Source: Terebella lapidaria (Eukaryota; Annelida; Polychaeta; Terebellida; Terebellidae). From it: a stretch of 64,000 nt of DNA. The notes beneath the pieces are model-generated. The model saw only the letters and a program-made list of their open reading frames with translations, did no database searches and was not told the origin of the DNA. The position numbers and the translations under genes were made by a program. Below, one piece after another: positions 37,841 through 48,579 of the stretch. The stretch covers positions 25,168,694 through 25,232,693 of the forward strand of contig OX424570.1 of NCBI GenBank assembly GCA_949152475.1. The letters are read 5' to 3'. Position 1 is the stretch's first letter. Each line of letters starts with the position of its first letter.

Positions 37841-38423
37841 CGGAGCTTGTGAAATCAATTGAATATCGATTGAGCATAGTCAATCGAAACTCACTTCACA
37901 TGTACAATTTGAAAGATAAACTCATGTGAATTCAGATGTAGGCCTACACTACCTTTTGCTTTTGGACTTCTTCAATGACGTTTGCAGGAGCATCTGGCCC
38001 CGAGTCATTGGAATACTTTTCGAGGCCAGCATTTTGCTCCCTCAGCAGACCAAACGTGAAAGTATTGGAAGTGTCCACAGTGGCTTCTATCTGCCAGAAT
38101 TTTGAGTTTTGCTCCCGAACAGAAGCTTTAAGACGAAATTATAAAATGCAGCACTTTCCGACTCGTCGGAAATATTTCGGACAGATCGGAAATAGTTTTA
38201 GACGCATCGAAAATATTTTAAGACGCATCAAAAATGTTCTAGATGCATGCATTGGAGGCCGGACAGTTGATGTGTAGGGAAGCTTAATAGAGGCATTCAA
38301 ATCTTCCTTTTAATTTGATGTTTCATATAATCAATTCCCAGTTTCAAGAGTGAGTAAATAATTTTTCAGAAGAAAAGCTATATCCTAAATAAAAAAGTTA
38401 CTGCCACGCACAAGCTCCTCTAA

Positions 38424-39724
38424 GGCCCGGTCAGACAGCCGACAACGCATGAATCAAGTGAAAGTTTGGTGAAGATTTGGCTTGGTTGTGTTAGTGGAGA
38501 ATTTGACCATTTTTGCTGATTTACGTGATGAAAAATCACCAATGAACTGCGCAAGAACTACGGAAATGTCACGTACAAATCACTATTAAAGCATGCACTT
38601 AGCACGATAAAGATTTTTAAAGTGATTGTCAGTGATTTCAAGTGAAATATACGTATTACTAGTGTAGAATATTTAGTGACTGTAACGGCCCGTCCCTCCC
38701 GCGCACCACATTTCCATGACAACACCCACTCGCTGCATGACTTAGCACACAATACACGGCCACTACACAATCAATACACGGTCAATACATACATGTAAAA
38801 CCACACACAACCACGGCCCCGATCAATATAAGCTCACGCGCACTCGACACCCCCTGCACCGACATACATGCATATACTTCAGTACATGGAAAAGTACAGA
38901 CACCTGCACTCAGATCACGAGACCAAACATGTCAGGACACGAACATGGAAAACCCCACATTCTCGATGAGATGAGCACATACACAGCCAATCACACGACC
39001 CCGTATGCTCTAGGCGGGAAAATCCACCCACATGTCCCTGGGCCCCGGGCACTTGTCCAGAATCTGATCTAGAAGATGGCCGTGTTTGTATAGTGGGTGA
39101 CAATATATTGCAAGAAGACGATAAACTGTGATATCATATACGTACTAAATTGTAGAAGATATATATACGTGACGGGATTATATATCACCTGGACATAGGT
39201 GTGAGTGTCCGCCTGTGAACACCTGCGACATCGGATATTATCATCCGAATAAACAGTTGAACTAAACTGCCGGCTTTTTATTCACACGACATCAAGGTAC
39301 ATCTCCTGTCTCCGGCCTGATATCGGCCCGTGAACGATATTCGTCACACTAGTGCGGAACACGCGTGATGTCTGTTATTCTTCTGTGAAAGCCATCGATG
39401 AACGCGATAGCGGCAACATTCTCGAGAACAATCACTAATATTCTACGCATATTTCGTGCATTGTCCACGTAAGAACTACGCAACCTACACAAAAATAACA
39501 TAAAAACAGCTTAAAACTGCGAAAAGTCTTACGCGAATTGATTTTTGAGTTGCTCAAAACCCGGAATCGCGTGAAACGATGATCGGGCATACATCCACAT
39601 ACAACCACTGACGTTCCACGTCAGAAAAAAATGGTGAAATACGCAAATGACAGATGTATCGCGTAAGACTAAAATAAAACGAACTTCATACGTAGTTCAT
39701 GCGTTTGGGCAGTGTGACCGGGCC
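38424..39724. mobile_element. Harbinger-like non-autonomous element
   Basis: The left end GGCCCGGTCAGACAGCC..ACGCATGAA is mirrored by the right end TTCATGCGTTTGGGCAGTGT GACCGGGCC. TAA precedes the left end and TGA follows the right end, which fits a 3-bp TWA target with one mutation. GGCCCGGTCAC-type ends plus a TWA target suit PIF/Harbinger or ISL2EU. About half its length is an inserted solo LTR, and no transposase is present. Confidence 0.7.
38681..39348 (+). mobile_element. Solo LTR, Gypsy-like (fossil)
   Basis: The segment begins TGTAACGGCCCG and ends TTCGTCACA, so it has the TG..CA ends of an LTR. A polyadenylation hexamer in GAATAAACAG lies near its 3' part, in a position usual for Gypsy LTRs. 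It lies within a Harbinger-like element and has no internal region, so it is a recombined remnant. The exact edges and target duplication are uncertain; TAGTG occurs near both edges. Confidence 0.5.
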
Positions 39725-39780
39725 TGATGATATGTAACATTGGACCCTAATTACTTCGACGAGCAGGACATAGATACTTA

Positions 39781-40485
39781 CAGTGGCTGATTTATGCCAT
39801 AATGCGTTTTGCCTGAACAGTTTTCGTCGCGAATTTAATTGTCACGACTAAAACCGTTTAAATCGCGACCAAAATCATTAAATCCGTGACCGAAACGTTT
39901 TCGTTGCGGCAATAATATTCTCGCTGCGAATTAAATACTTTTAGCTGAGGCAAGAACATTATCGCTGCGACCAGAATCATTTTCGCTGCAGCGAAATTGT
40001 TTTTGCCGCAACTTTAATACTTATAGGCGCGACTAAAACATTCTCGCTGCAGCGAAAATGATTATTGCCGCGGCGAGAATGGCCATACTTGTTACACAGT
40101 TTTCTTACCATCAACTCAAAGAGAACAAACTAGGCCTATTTATTATTGCAATTATCGCCGCAACAAATATTCACAGTTAGTGTAATTATCGCCACGGTGG
40201 TAACTGTTCTGGCTGCAGCAGAAATGTATCGGTCACGGCAACAACGATTTTCGCTGCGGCGAGATTGTTTTGGTCGTGGCAACAATGGTTTTCGTTGCGA
40301 CCAAAATGTTTCAGTTGCGACATCAACTATTTTCGCTGCGGCGAGGATGTTTGGGTCGCGGCGAGAATATCTTCGCTGCAGCGAAAACGTTTTGGTCGAG
40401 GATTTAATGATTTCAGTCGCCACATTTAAATTCGCGACGAATACTATTCAGGGAAGAACTGACTATGACATGAAATCAGCCACTG
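39781..40485. mobile_element. hAT-like non-autonomous element built of short palindromes
   Basis: The left end CAGTGGCTGATTT and the right end AAATCAGCCACTG are inverted repeats. The similarity extends inward for about 60 bp (GTTTTCGTCGCGAATTTAA against TTTAAATTCGCGACGAATAC). TAGATACT lies just outside on both sides, an 8-bp repeat, with an extra TA on the left. An 8-bp target duplication and CAGTGG ends suit hAT. The interior is an irregular array of roughly 20-bp units around CGCTGCAGCG, CGCTGCGGCG and TTTTGGTCGCG. That makes both strands look open without being genes. Confidence 0.7.
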
Positions 40486-41013
40486 TAGATACTCGTAGGA
40501 TACTCGTAGGACATAGATATTTCAATAGATGATGGTATAGGCTGGAGAATGTGCTTCTCGCACATTTTATAAATGGGATGTGTGCATATATCGGTGTAAT
40601 ATTTATGCTTTAGTACTACCTGGGCCAGGGCCCACTGACCTAATAACACTTTCCGATGGAAAGTTAAATATTTGCTGTTTATTACGTTAATTAGGCCTAA
40701 TAAACATGATGTATAATAGGCTTGACTTGGACAGACCGAACGACCCCGCTGTCGCGGCGACATAGGGCAAAATTTTGTGAGTTCACAAGATAAAGTTGTT
40801 TATTTTGTTGGTGTCCGTTGGCTGTCCCGACTGAATGCAGTACTTTGAAATGTCCTGTAGTGATGTTCAGTTTTGAATAAGAGAAAACCAATTGATGCTA
40901 CACAGTATCTTAAGGCTAAGTATACGTGCGGGCCTAGTAGTAGGCCTATGGCACATGGATGGCTAGATCCAGGCCCTCTACTGTGGGCCTTGAACTCCAT
41001 GTATGCTTATTAA

Positions 41014-41163
41014 CCCTATGCTCCCTGAGGTATTTTCAGAGCCACCCATGGGAATCTGAATTAATTTGAGATTATTTAGATATCTTCGAGTTTGGCATTT
41101 TCCGAAGAAAAGACTTTCTGAAGCTTAACGAAGATTTTTGCTGCATGTAAATCAGGCATAGGG
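41014..41163. mobile_element. piggyBac-like MITE, 150 bp
   Basis: The ends CCCTATGCTCCCTG and CAGGCATAGGG are inverted and lie between TTAA at 41010-41013 and TTAA at 41164-41167. A TTAA target and CCCTATG-type ends are the piggyBac signature. It has no coding capacity. Confidence 0.75.
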
Positions 41164-41859
41164 TTAATAATGGTATCATTAACAATTTGGACTATCGGAT
41201 AGACAATAATCGATTCATACCATTTTCCATAGATCTTCTAGGCATAAACCTAGCTTCTGCTTATTGTTTTGCCAGGCATGAGATATGACATTGCCTAAAT
41301 TATTTTATTTGGCAAAGAAATCTTGCAATCAGACACGTATTATCTGCATTATATCGCTCATGGCGACCACATATTCTGGTGGATATTTTTGAGTCCCAAC
41401 TGTTCAGCATGCAAAAACAGACACCAACCTTTAGCGCTCCGAGAAAACTTTCTTTAATAGACATACTGGTGATAAAATCAGTAGAAATGGGGAAAATTGA
41501 AATGCCTTCACGAGTCCAGAGAACAGTTTGATAGAAAATACCCGCACCATGAATACACGAGAAACAGCCTGAATCAAACATGACACTATGCAAAATGGCC
41601 TAACTCAAATATACCAAATGGCCTAAGTCTCTGCAGACAGACTGCAGTTGTGAGAAAATGGCCTAAGTCAAATATGGGAAATTGGCCTAAGTCATAACGA
41701 GTTAGGCCAAATAATTAACGTTAATTATAAATAATTTCCATGCATTTCTCCGCACATGTTTTCATTTTTATTGATGCAGAATGGCGAAATGAACAATATG
41801 GAACAAAAATCTCATTTTGCGAAAAAAATGACTTAGGCCATTTTTGCTTTAGTCTGTCG

Positions 41860-44389
41860 ATAATTAAAAACAACTACAAGCTGATACAAGCGAAGTTATA
41901 TTGCTCTATTCTCATCAACTGATATTATTGTTACTAAATATATCGAAACCTTCAAATGTACCTTCATGTACAACAACAAAATAGGTTCATCCGCGAAAGT
42001 TTTACATTCACTTCAATGTCTCATTTTTGAGTATTGTTTTTCCTTTTACTTCTTGGCGGTGCATATCTGAATTGATTTTTGTTGATGAACGCTTATTGAA
42101 TGCCTGTAATCCGTTAGAACTCAGGGATATTATGAGGATGGTCCTATACATCTAAGAGATAATCATGTTACACAAAACAGCGTCGCCGCCCACCCACCTG
42201 TCTTTGCTCGTTGAGTCATTCAGAAGTAATCGGTGGATTATACATCAGATGATTTTTCACACTCAAACTCCCGCCCACACACCACACAATGCTTTTTGAT
42301 TCGTTTGTTTAAAATCCAATGGACTCAATAGCTTAACAGTGCGTTACCTTTATGTACCAAACTGTATCGATGTAAACGCGTATATGAATGATGTTATGCA
42401 AGAAAGCAAAAGATGACAACATCAGAGAAAAGTTGTATTTCCATTCTCTATCCTACCAATCATAGCAACTCAGAACAAAAATGACTTGAATAGCACTTGT
42501 TGGTCGCCGCATTAGCGGCGGCCTATATCAAATACGAAGTTACTTTAACTTCCAGTGCCGCTCAACACAGTGCAAATTTTTCCACCTGCCGCTCAGCGCA
42601 CGAACTGATATTCTAGCACAAACATCATCCAATTTTATTAGTTGATTTGACTGACGATCTCACAGCAAGAATTTTGGCCAACGCATTTGTTATTGGATAA
42701 TTGGATAACGGACCCTGTTTTGTTTGCTCGGAATACTTGATACTGGGTATTGATTCCACGTCTATTTCATGCGGCGACCACTTTTGCTACTCTGGATCCC
42801 TGACGTTTACTTGTTTATACCATAATAAATAAAAGGGTTATACATGTATATATGTGGTACAAGCCGGTTATCTTTTGGTAAGTTTTTACTACAGGCTGTA
42901 CAGACAGGTGGTACTGACCGTAGTACAATCAGGTAGTCGCATCGCAATGATCATAGATTTTAACCAGGTGTCGGTGGTAATATTTCCAGTAAATTCAAGT
43001 TTACAGTTTGGCGTTTAACTTGAAATCAACATGCGCCAATGACGTCTCAGTTTGCATGTTTCCGAAATATGACAACTGAATATACAAAAGATGCTTAGAA
43101 ACATACCAAGCCTGATATATCAACCTATATCTACTCACAACATAACTAAATAGTCATGGCACACCGCATGCCACGAATGTATCTGTATTTCAATGACACG
43201 CTAGTGGGGACTTGTAGGAAGACTTATTAACCTACTTGGTTGATAATTATGGTGTACCCGTCTGAGCGTGACTGGACTGTAGCTGATCCAAGAGCTGGGC
43301 TATCGTAGGACGTTTGAAGTGGGATATCAGTCACTGTTACTGGTGACACGGTCGCTGGTTACCACACGCGATGGGGTCATTACTTCAATATAAGCCGGGG
43401 GATGTATTGTAAGAGGTATGTCCTCTGTCATATACAACATCCGTAGATCAACACCCGTGTCCATTGGCATTTCGAACATATCAATGAATAACTAGATCCG
43501 GTGAATGTCTAGATCCAATACATTTATATCCAGACGTCGGGAATTAAAATAGAAAAAGGGGAACCCAATGTCAGCCACTAATTTTTACATTTCTCTTGAA
43601 ATTAACCATTGTGTACAGGCATATTGTACACAAGATTTATACGTGCAAACGTGCAGATTTTCACATCATCAATGTCCCTGTCTTGTGCAGTATTATCCTA
43701 GCATCACCCGCATATCGTATCTACATATCACATTCAATCCCCATTTCAGAGCATGTTCTTCTTACTACGTAAAAATACAGTGTTGGCAATTCTTGGAGTC
43801 TGAATAAGTATCCTTTAAACCATTGAGACGCCAGGAAACAGCTGCTAGTCACGTGTAAGTGTGACATTCGGGTGGGGAGACCAGTCCATATATCCTCGGT
43901 GAAGCTGAGAGTATGAGACTAGTACAAAAGAGAGGAGACTAACAAAGTCAGGGGACTAACAAAATGTTGACGGTCTAGACTTCAATCTACTGACTTTGCA
44001 GAGTGTATGTATCCCCGTATTGTGTTTGATATTGAGTTCATTGAGTTATTGTGTTTGTTAATGTCTGAGAAATCAATGAAGGGTAAAGGGAGTTTGCACC
44101 TTTCAGGGGCACCTAACGTGATGTTGACCAATGTTACTATGGTTGACAGATCCAGAATGCCTCACGCTTTCCATTACAAAAGTTGACAATGCCACAGAGA
44201 ACGACACACAATTGAAAGTTACTTAATTTCACTCTCGAAGTTTCATCAGATTTAGTAATCCAGCCATGAACGGCGAAAGGCCTGCGAGTGGCGTATCCAT
44301 TAAGACAATTAGAAATGTCTTTGATGCAGATGCAGAGAGTAACGAGACAATCAGAGATTGCAGACCCTCGCCCCTTCAGATTTGGTTAC
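41860..44389. other. Unassigned DNA with a small inverted-repeat remnant and a retroelement tail
   Basis: TGGTCGCCGCAT at about 42502 is mirrored by ATGCGGCGACCA at about 42770, suggesting a MITE of about 280 bp. Near its right end lies a retroelement tail (42701-42766). Sequence near 43255-43330 (GTCTGAGCGTGACT) also occurs near 22980, so it is a dispersed repeat. No gene is recognised to 44.39 kb. Confidence 0.4.
42701..42766 (+). mobile_element. 3' tail fragment of the reverse-transcriptase element
   Basis: This runs from TTGGATAACGGACCCTG to GATTCCACGTCTATT. It is the shortest form of the tail seen at five places in the window, and nothing upstream of it belongs to the element. Confidence 0.7.
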
Positions 44390-45953
44390 TAAAATCAAAG
44401 CTGATGACCCTTACATTTGTCGACCTTGGGCGATAAAAGGGAATTTGGATCGTACGACCATTGATCATATAGCAAATGATGTGGAATGGACTATCGAAAA
44501 ATACAAAATTAATGCGGGAAATCGATAATGAATATATTAAAGCTATAATCACTTTTAGAATTGACAAAATTTATTCATTCTGCGGTAGCTTTATATTGTC
44601 TATAGAATGAGAAATCGTACAAATTTGAGTCTGAAAATGTGTATTATATCCCTAAATTGAGTTGCCAAATCAAGATTCAAATTCGGGTCAGTCAATCTCG
44701 CATCAGTTTTTTCCTCAAAGCGGCCCGCCTTGCGGGCGAGTTCTACACAGAGTCTCATGACGTCATTGATATTTGTCTAGATACAGTGGCAACCGGCAAT
44801 GTAGGCAGGCCGATCATTCTCTATCCACTGTATTCATGCACGATTAAGGCTGATTTTAAAATTGATTCTAACTTAAAAGCAGAGCTATTGCGACTTTTCG
44901 ATTTTGACCTTTTCCGTGTCCTTGACCTTGTCGCTCAATATTGTGCTGTAAAATTTCGCAATGTTGTTTCTATTATCAAGGCATGTCTCCTGAACGAAAA
45001 CGGTTCAAAAAGATTGAAAATGGCTTCGCAACATGTCATGGTCTTGAATTTCAGTACACCCAAAGTAAAAAATTGTGACCCCCAATTTTTCGACTTTGGG
45101 CGATAATAAGTTTTCGTCGTACTACCATCGGCTTCACACAATACGATCGGGAATTGGTCAAAGATAAATACAAAAAATAGTTGGAAAAATTATTATTGAG
45201 TAGAACCGGAGTTGTAGACAATTATGTGATTTTCACTGTTTCCGTTGTCATGGCAACCTGTTTCATCCGATTTTGACGAAATTTGTGGAGAACCGAGTCA
45301 CTACCATAACGCTTCAGCCCTATAAATTATAATTTTCAATTGATTGGATTGTGTGTCGTCGAGTTATGAGCGCAGGCATGCACTGAAAAGTCGCTGTAAA
45401 AAAAATAATCAATGTCGGGCTATAATGGAGAGTTTTCATTCTACGATAATCGATCGTACACCATGCGATTCGGAATTGGCCAAAGAAAAATACAAATATT
45501 GATGGAAAAGTTAATATCAAGTAGAACTGGAGTTATAGCCAATTATGTGATTTCCACGTTTTCTGTTGCCATGACAACCTCTTCCATCCGATTCCGACAA
45601 AATGTAAGGAGAACCGTACCACTGCCATAACGCTTCGGTCCTATAAATTTCAGATTGATCAGATTGAATGTCTCTGACTTATGAGCGCAGACATTTGCAC
45701 TGAAAAGTTGCTGGCAAAAAATAACCAAATTGGACCCCAAATTTTTCGACATCGGGCGATAATGGAGAATTTTCGTCGTGCGATCATTCGCCGTACACCA
45801 AACGATCGGGAATTGGCCAAAGAAAAATACAAAAATAGTTGGAACAATTATTATCAAGTAGAACCGGAGTTCTACCATTTATGTGGTTTTCACGTTTTCT
45901 GTTGCCATGGCAACCACACCGCTTCATCCCTGTTAGTTTGAAGTCTATAGAAC
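44390..45953. repeat. Tandem satellite, period about 335 bp
   Basis: The block GGGCGATAATGGAGA.TTTTCG, followed by CGATCGGGAATTGGCCAAAG, AAATACAAAAATAGTTGGA, TTGCCATGGCAACC, TAACGCTTC.GTCCTATAAAT and GAGTTATGAGCGCAG, repeats with starts near 45087, 45415 and 45752. A more diverged unit lies near 44400. A 155-codon plus-strand frame (44639-45106) runs into the first unit. I recognise no domain in it and do not call it a gene. The last unit is cut by the 10-kb element and resumes at 55995. Confidence 0.75.
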
Positions 45954-46879
45954 CACAGTGCCGAAACCGACTATGGTAACGCGCATTACCATAGTCAAAA
46001 ATGGCGACAGGCACTTGTGGTTCGAATTTGCTCGTGAATTTCTATGCATATAACGTGTATAAATCGAGGGGATCTTTGAAATATAGCGATATTGATACAT
46101 GTAGATTAATCCCGATTATGTGCAATGAGTCATTTGGTGATATATCAGTGGAAACGGAGTGTGGACAATTGTGTCCTGACTAGGGTAACGCGAATGTCAG
46201 ACTATGGTAATGTGATTTGTAGGAATTTTAATGACTATGGCAATGCGATGGGGTTTTCGTACATAAACAAATTTCTATGTCAACATAACAATGATTTGAG
46301 GGGTAGAATATATGTGTTGAAAACTCTCGAATCGTCTGTTAGTATCACAAATCCATGTAAAAAAAACATATGCGATTTTATTACTGTACACAGGTCAGCA
46401 ATTCCATCAATGTTATTATTTCAGACCCATGCTACACATGATGAGAAACACCAAGTTGTCGATTAGACTCATTAATGCCTAGGTCACATTTGCACCGGTC
46501 GCCGGCCGATGCGAATACATCGATGGTTCTCACCGATGTTCCGGCCGCCGGTAACTTTTTTCAGGTATCTTCTACATATCTCTCAAGTGGTCATGGAAGC
46601 ACCGGGCATTGGCAGATCACCCGTGGACACCTATCCGGACATCGTACACTGACCGGCCGGCATACGTAGGAATTGGGGGAAAATGTGTGCCTTGATGCCT
46701 ACGGGAGACCAACCAGTCACCTAGCAGGCATCGGCCGGTGACCGACTGACGTCCGGACGGTTCTTCCCTGGCGGCCGAAAGATCGGCCGATTGCCGGACG
46801 GGTGCCGGACAGTCTGCCTCCGATATATAAAGGCAGTCGGTGGTTGCCCGCCAGATACACATTAGATGGTGCGTAGAGT

Positions 46880-47042
46880 GTCCATGCAAAATTACAGAAT
46901 TCTTCGAACTTTCTCATAGATTGGGAATGCTTGAAGTCTCCATGATGCTCCCTCTCCAGCTCTGTCATCGAAGTATCAAAATAACCATATAGCAGGGCGT
47001 CTCATCAGCCACGGCCGGATCCACCATCTCCGGCGGCGGCGA
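46880..47042 (-). pseudogene. PIF/Harbinger nuclease, N-terminal remnant
   Basis: The minus strand encodes RRRRRWWIRPWLMRRP, then in another frame DTSMTELEREHHGDFK..MRKFEEF. This matches the conserved N-terminal block of Harbinger DDE nucleases (RRWWVRPWL..R...G.Y..L..EL...D...F..F.RM....F). A frameshift lies between the two parts. The catalytic domain that should follow is absent; the sequence instead passes into the subterminal repeats. It cannot encode an active protein. Confidence 0.75.
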
Positions 47043-47696
47043 CATTGCACCCTAGCAACCCTCTCCTTCTCCTGCGCCTCCCCCTTGATGGAGACGAGCA
47101 CGGATCTGCAGCCAAGCAAACCTCACTCTCTGAAGAGGAATTACCATCCTGCCAACTTTTTCTGGATACTGTATAGATTTGCCAGTAGATTTGTAGACTA
47201 AATATCCTGGAATAGACATAGAATCAATACCCAGTATTAAGTATTCCGAGAGAACAAAACAGGGTCCGTTATCCAATCTCATAGTCTGGGGACAGAAAGT
47301 CATATCAGGCATACGAAATAAGAGAAAACAAAAATGACAGGGAAACTCATGAACCACCCCCCCCCCCCCCTCCCAAAAAAAAATGGCCATTAGGAGGTGA
47401 AATCAGGTGTTCTGGAAAGAGTGAGCATTTCCTGCCCCACTAGTGGCACCCGTCATAAATTCCCAAAAATCAACATGCAAATAGATCTAGTTGCATGGCA
47501 TTCATGGATTTGGTGTATTTATCAACCAGATCATGGTGACGTCCATAGAATTTCCTGAAGGCAGCTATAAATCTTGGTAAAACATATTGCAGCAGTTTCG
47601 AGACTAGCTGGGCACTTCGATATACAAACTCCTCATATTTGCAAATAGTCTGGAATAGCGTATACAAATGTAAGTTGAGAAACAAACACACCATAT

Positions 47697-48057
47697 AGAT
47701 AGATAGATAGATTATACTGACGTAACCCTGTAAGGGAACTTGCCTTACCACCATCCGACCAACTTTGGTCCGCGATATATTGGTGGCGCGTCGCCGCAGT
47801 GCAGCGCCTGGCATATTTTTGGTTCCCGTGTATGAATGTAGTGTATGGACGGGATTTTCTGGTGTACTGCATTGATGGGTATTTGTAGCGCGGCCCATGA
47901 CAGATCCGGGTACGCCTAGTGAACTAGGTTTCTGCCCCTTCACCACCGCCGATACACCGAGTGCAGCTGTCTACAATGTATCACCTGGTCACCATATTAG
48001 TGTCCGCTCCAGGCCGACGGACTGAGAAGTGAGGGGTAACCCTTGACTTCTCAGTCC
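47697..48057 (-). mobile_element. Short SINE-like insertion ending in a TATC microsatellite
   Basis: About 360 bp of unrelated, GC-richer DNA separates two parts of the reverse-transcriptase frame that should be adjacent. On the minus strand it starts with GGACTGAGAAGT, which pairs with ACTTCTCAGTCC 15 bases later to form a perfect 12-bp hairpin. It ends in four TATC repeats. A microsatellite 3' end suggests a SINE or a short LINE-driven insert. I see no tRNA-type A/B box that I trust, so the class is open. Confidence 0.5.
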
Positions 48058-48579
48058 TATGCTGGTGACACAGGAATGTTGCTGCGTAGAAAAGGGAAAT
48101 TGACTATAGGAACATTGAAATCATCACGTTTGTCCTACAATCTGGTTGATTATGGAGCAGAATTGGGGCCAAAATTAATGACATGTCATATTTTGCTATA
48201 TTCAATTTTTATCTCGAGATTATAGAAAGCTAAACTATCAATTGTAGACATGTGAACTTCAGATTGTAGAAAGCACAAACAACAATAGGTACATTATTTG
48301 TTTAAAACTCTAATATTTAAACTTTTTCGTCAAAATCAACAAACCATATGTGTGAAGAAAGGAAAATAAAATTTATATTTTAATAGTCTATGATTCAGTA
48401 AAATACAATAAAAAAACAACACTTTAAATAAGTGGTTTTCTCCTTACGTAGTTCTATAGTTTATATGTTTCTGATTCACGTTCTGTCATTCATCCATTGA
48501 CAATTCGGCATTCAGAAATCTATCTTCTGCATTTTGACATTTTGAAGTTCGTGTTGGAAAGTCTACAAATGACTCTCGC

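Larger units (their letters stand above)
36575..41859. mobile_element. 5.3-kb inverted-repeat DNA element with ATAA duplications
   Basis: The left end CGACACACTAAAGCAAAAAT continues as GGCCTAAGTCA. The right end is its complement with one change (CGACAGACTAAAGC). ATAA lies immediately outside both ends. The word TGGCCTAAGTC and close variants occur about a dozen times, clustered at 36.59-36.85 kb and 41.59-41.85 kb in both orientations, as expected for subterminal transposase-binding sites. No transposase is recognised. The interior is largely filled by later insertions. Families with 4-bp duplications include Sola, Chapaev and Academ; I cannot choose. Confidence 0.75.

Noticed and set aside
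40136-40532. Long open frames on both strands
   Set aside because: They lie inside the palindromic CG-rich array of the hAT-like element; repeats free of stops explain them and no domain is present.
40146-41000. A CRISPR-like regular array
   Set aside because: Repeat units are irregular, palindromic and without unique spacers, in clearly eukaryotic DNA.
44639-45106. 155-codon plus-strand frame
   Set aside because: It runs into the 335-bp satellite and its end is satellite sequence; there is no domain and no splice or start context to support it.
45954-46000. Full RSS with nonamer
   Set aside because: The heptamer is exact, but the bases 12 and 23 positions further in (ATGGTAACG, CATTACCAT) do not resemble ACAAAAACC. 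Only the heptamer and the 5-bp flank are claimed.
47470-47946. 158-codon minus-strand frame read as one protein
   Set aside because: It is a chance fusion of the SINE-like insert with the end of the reverse-transcriptase frame.
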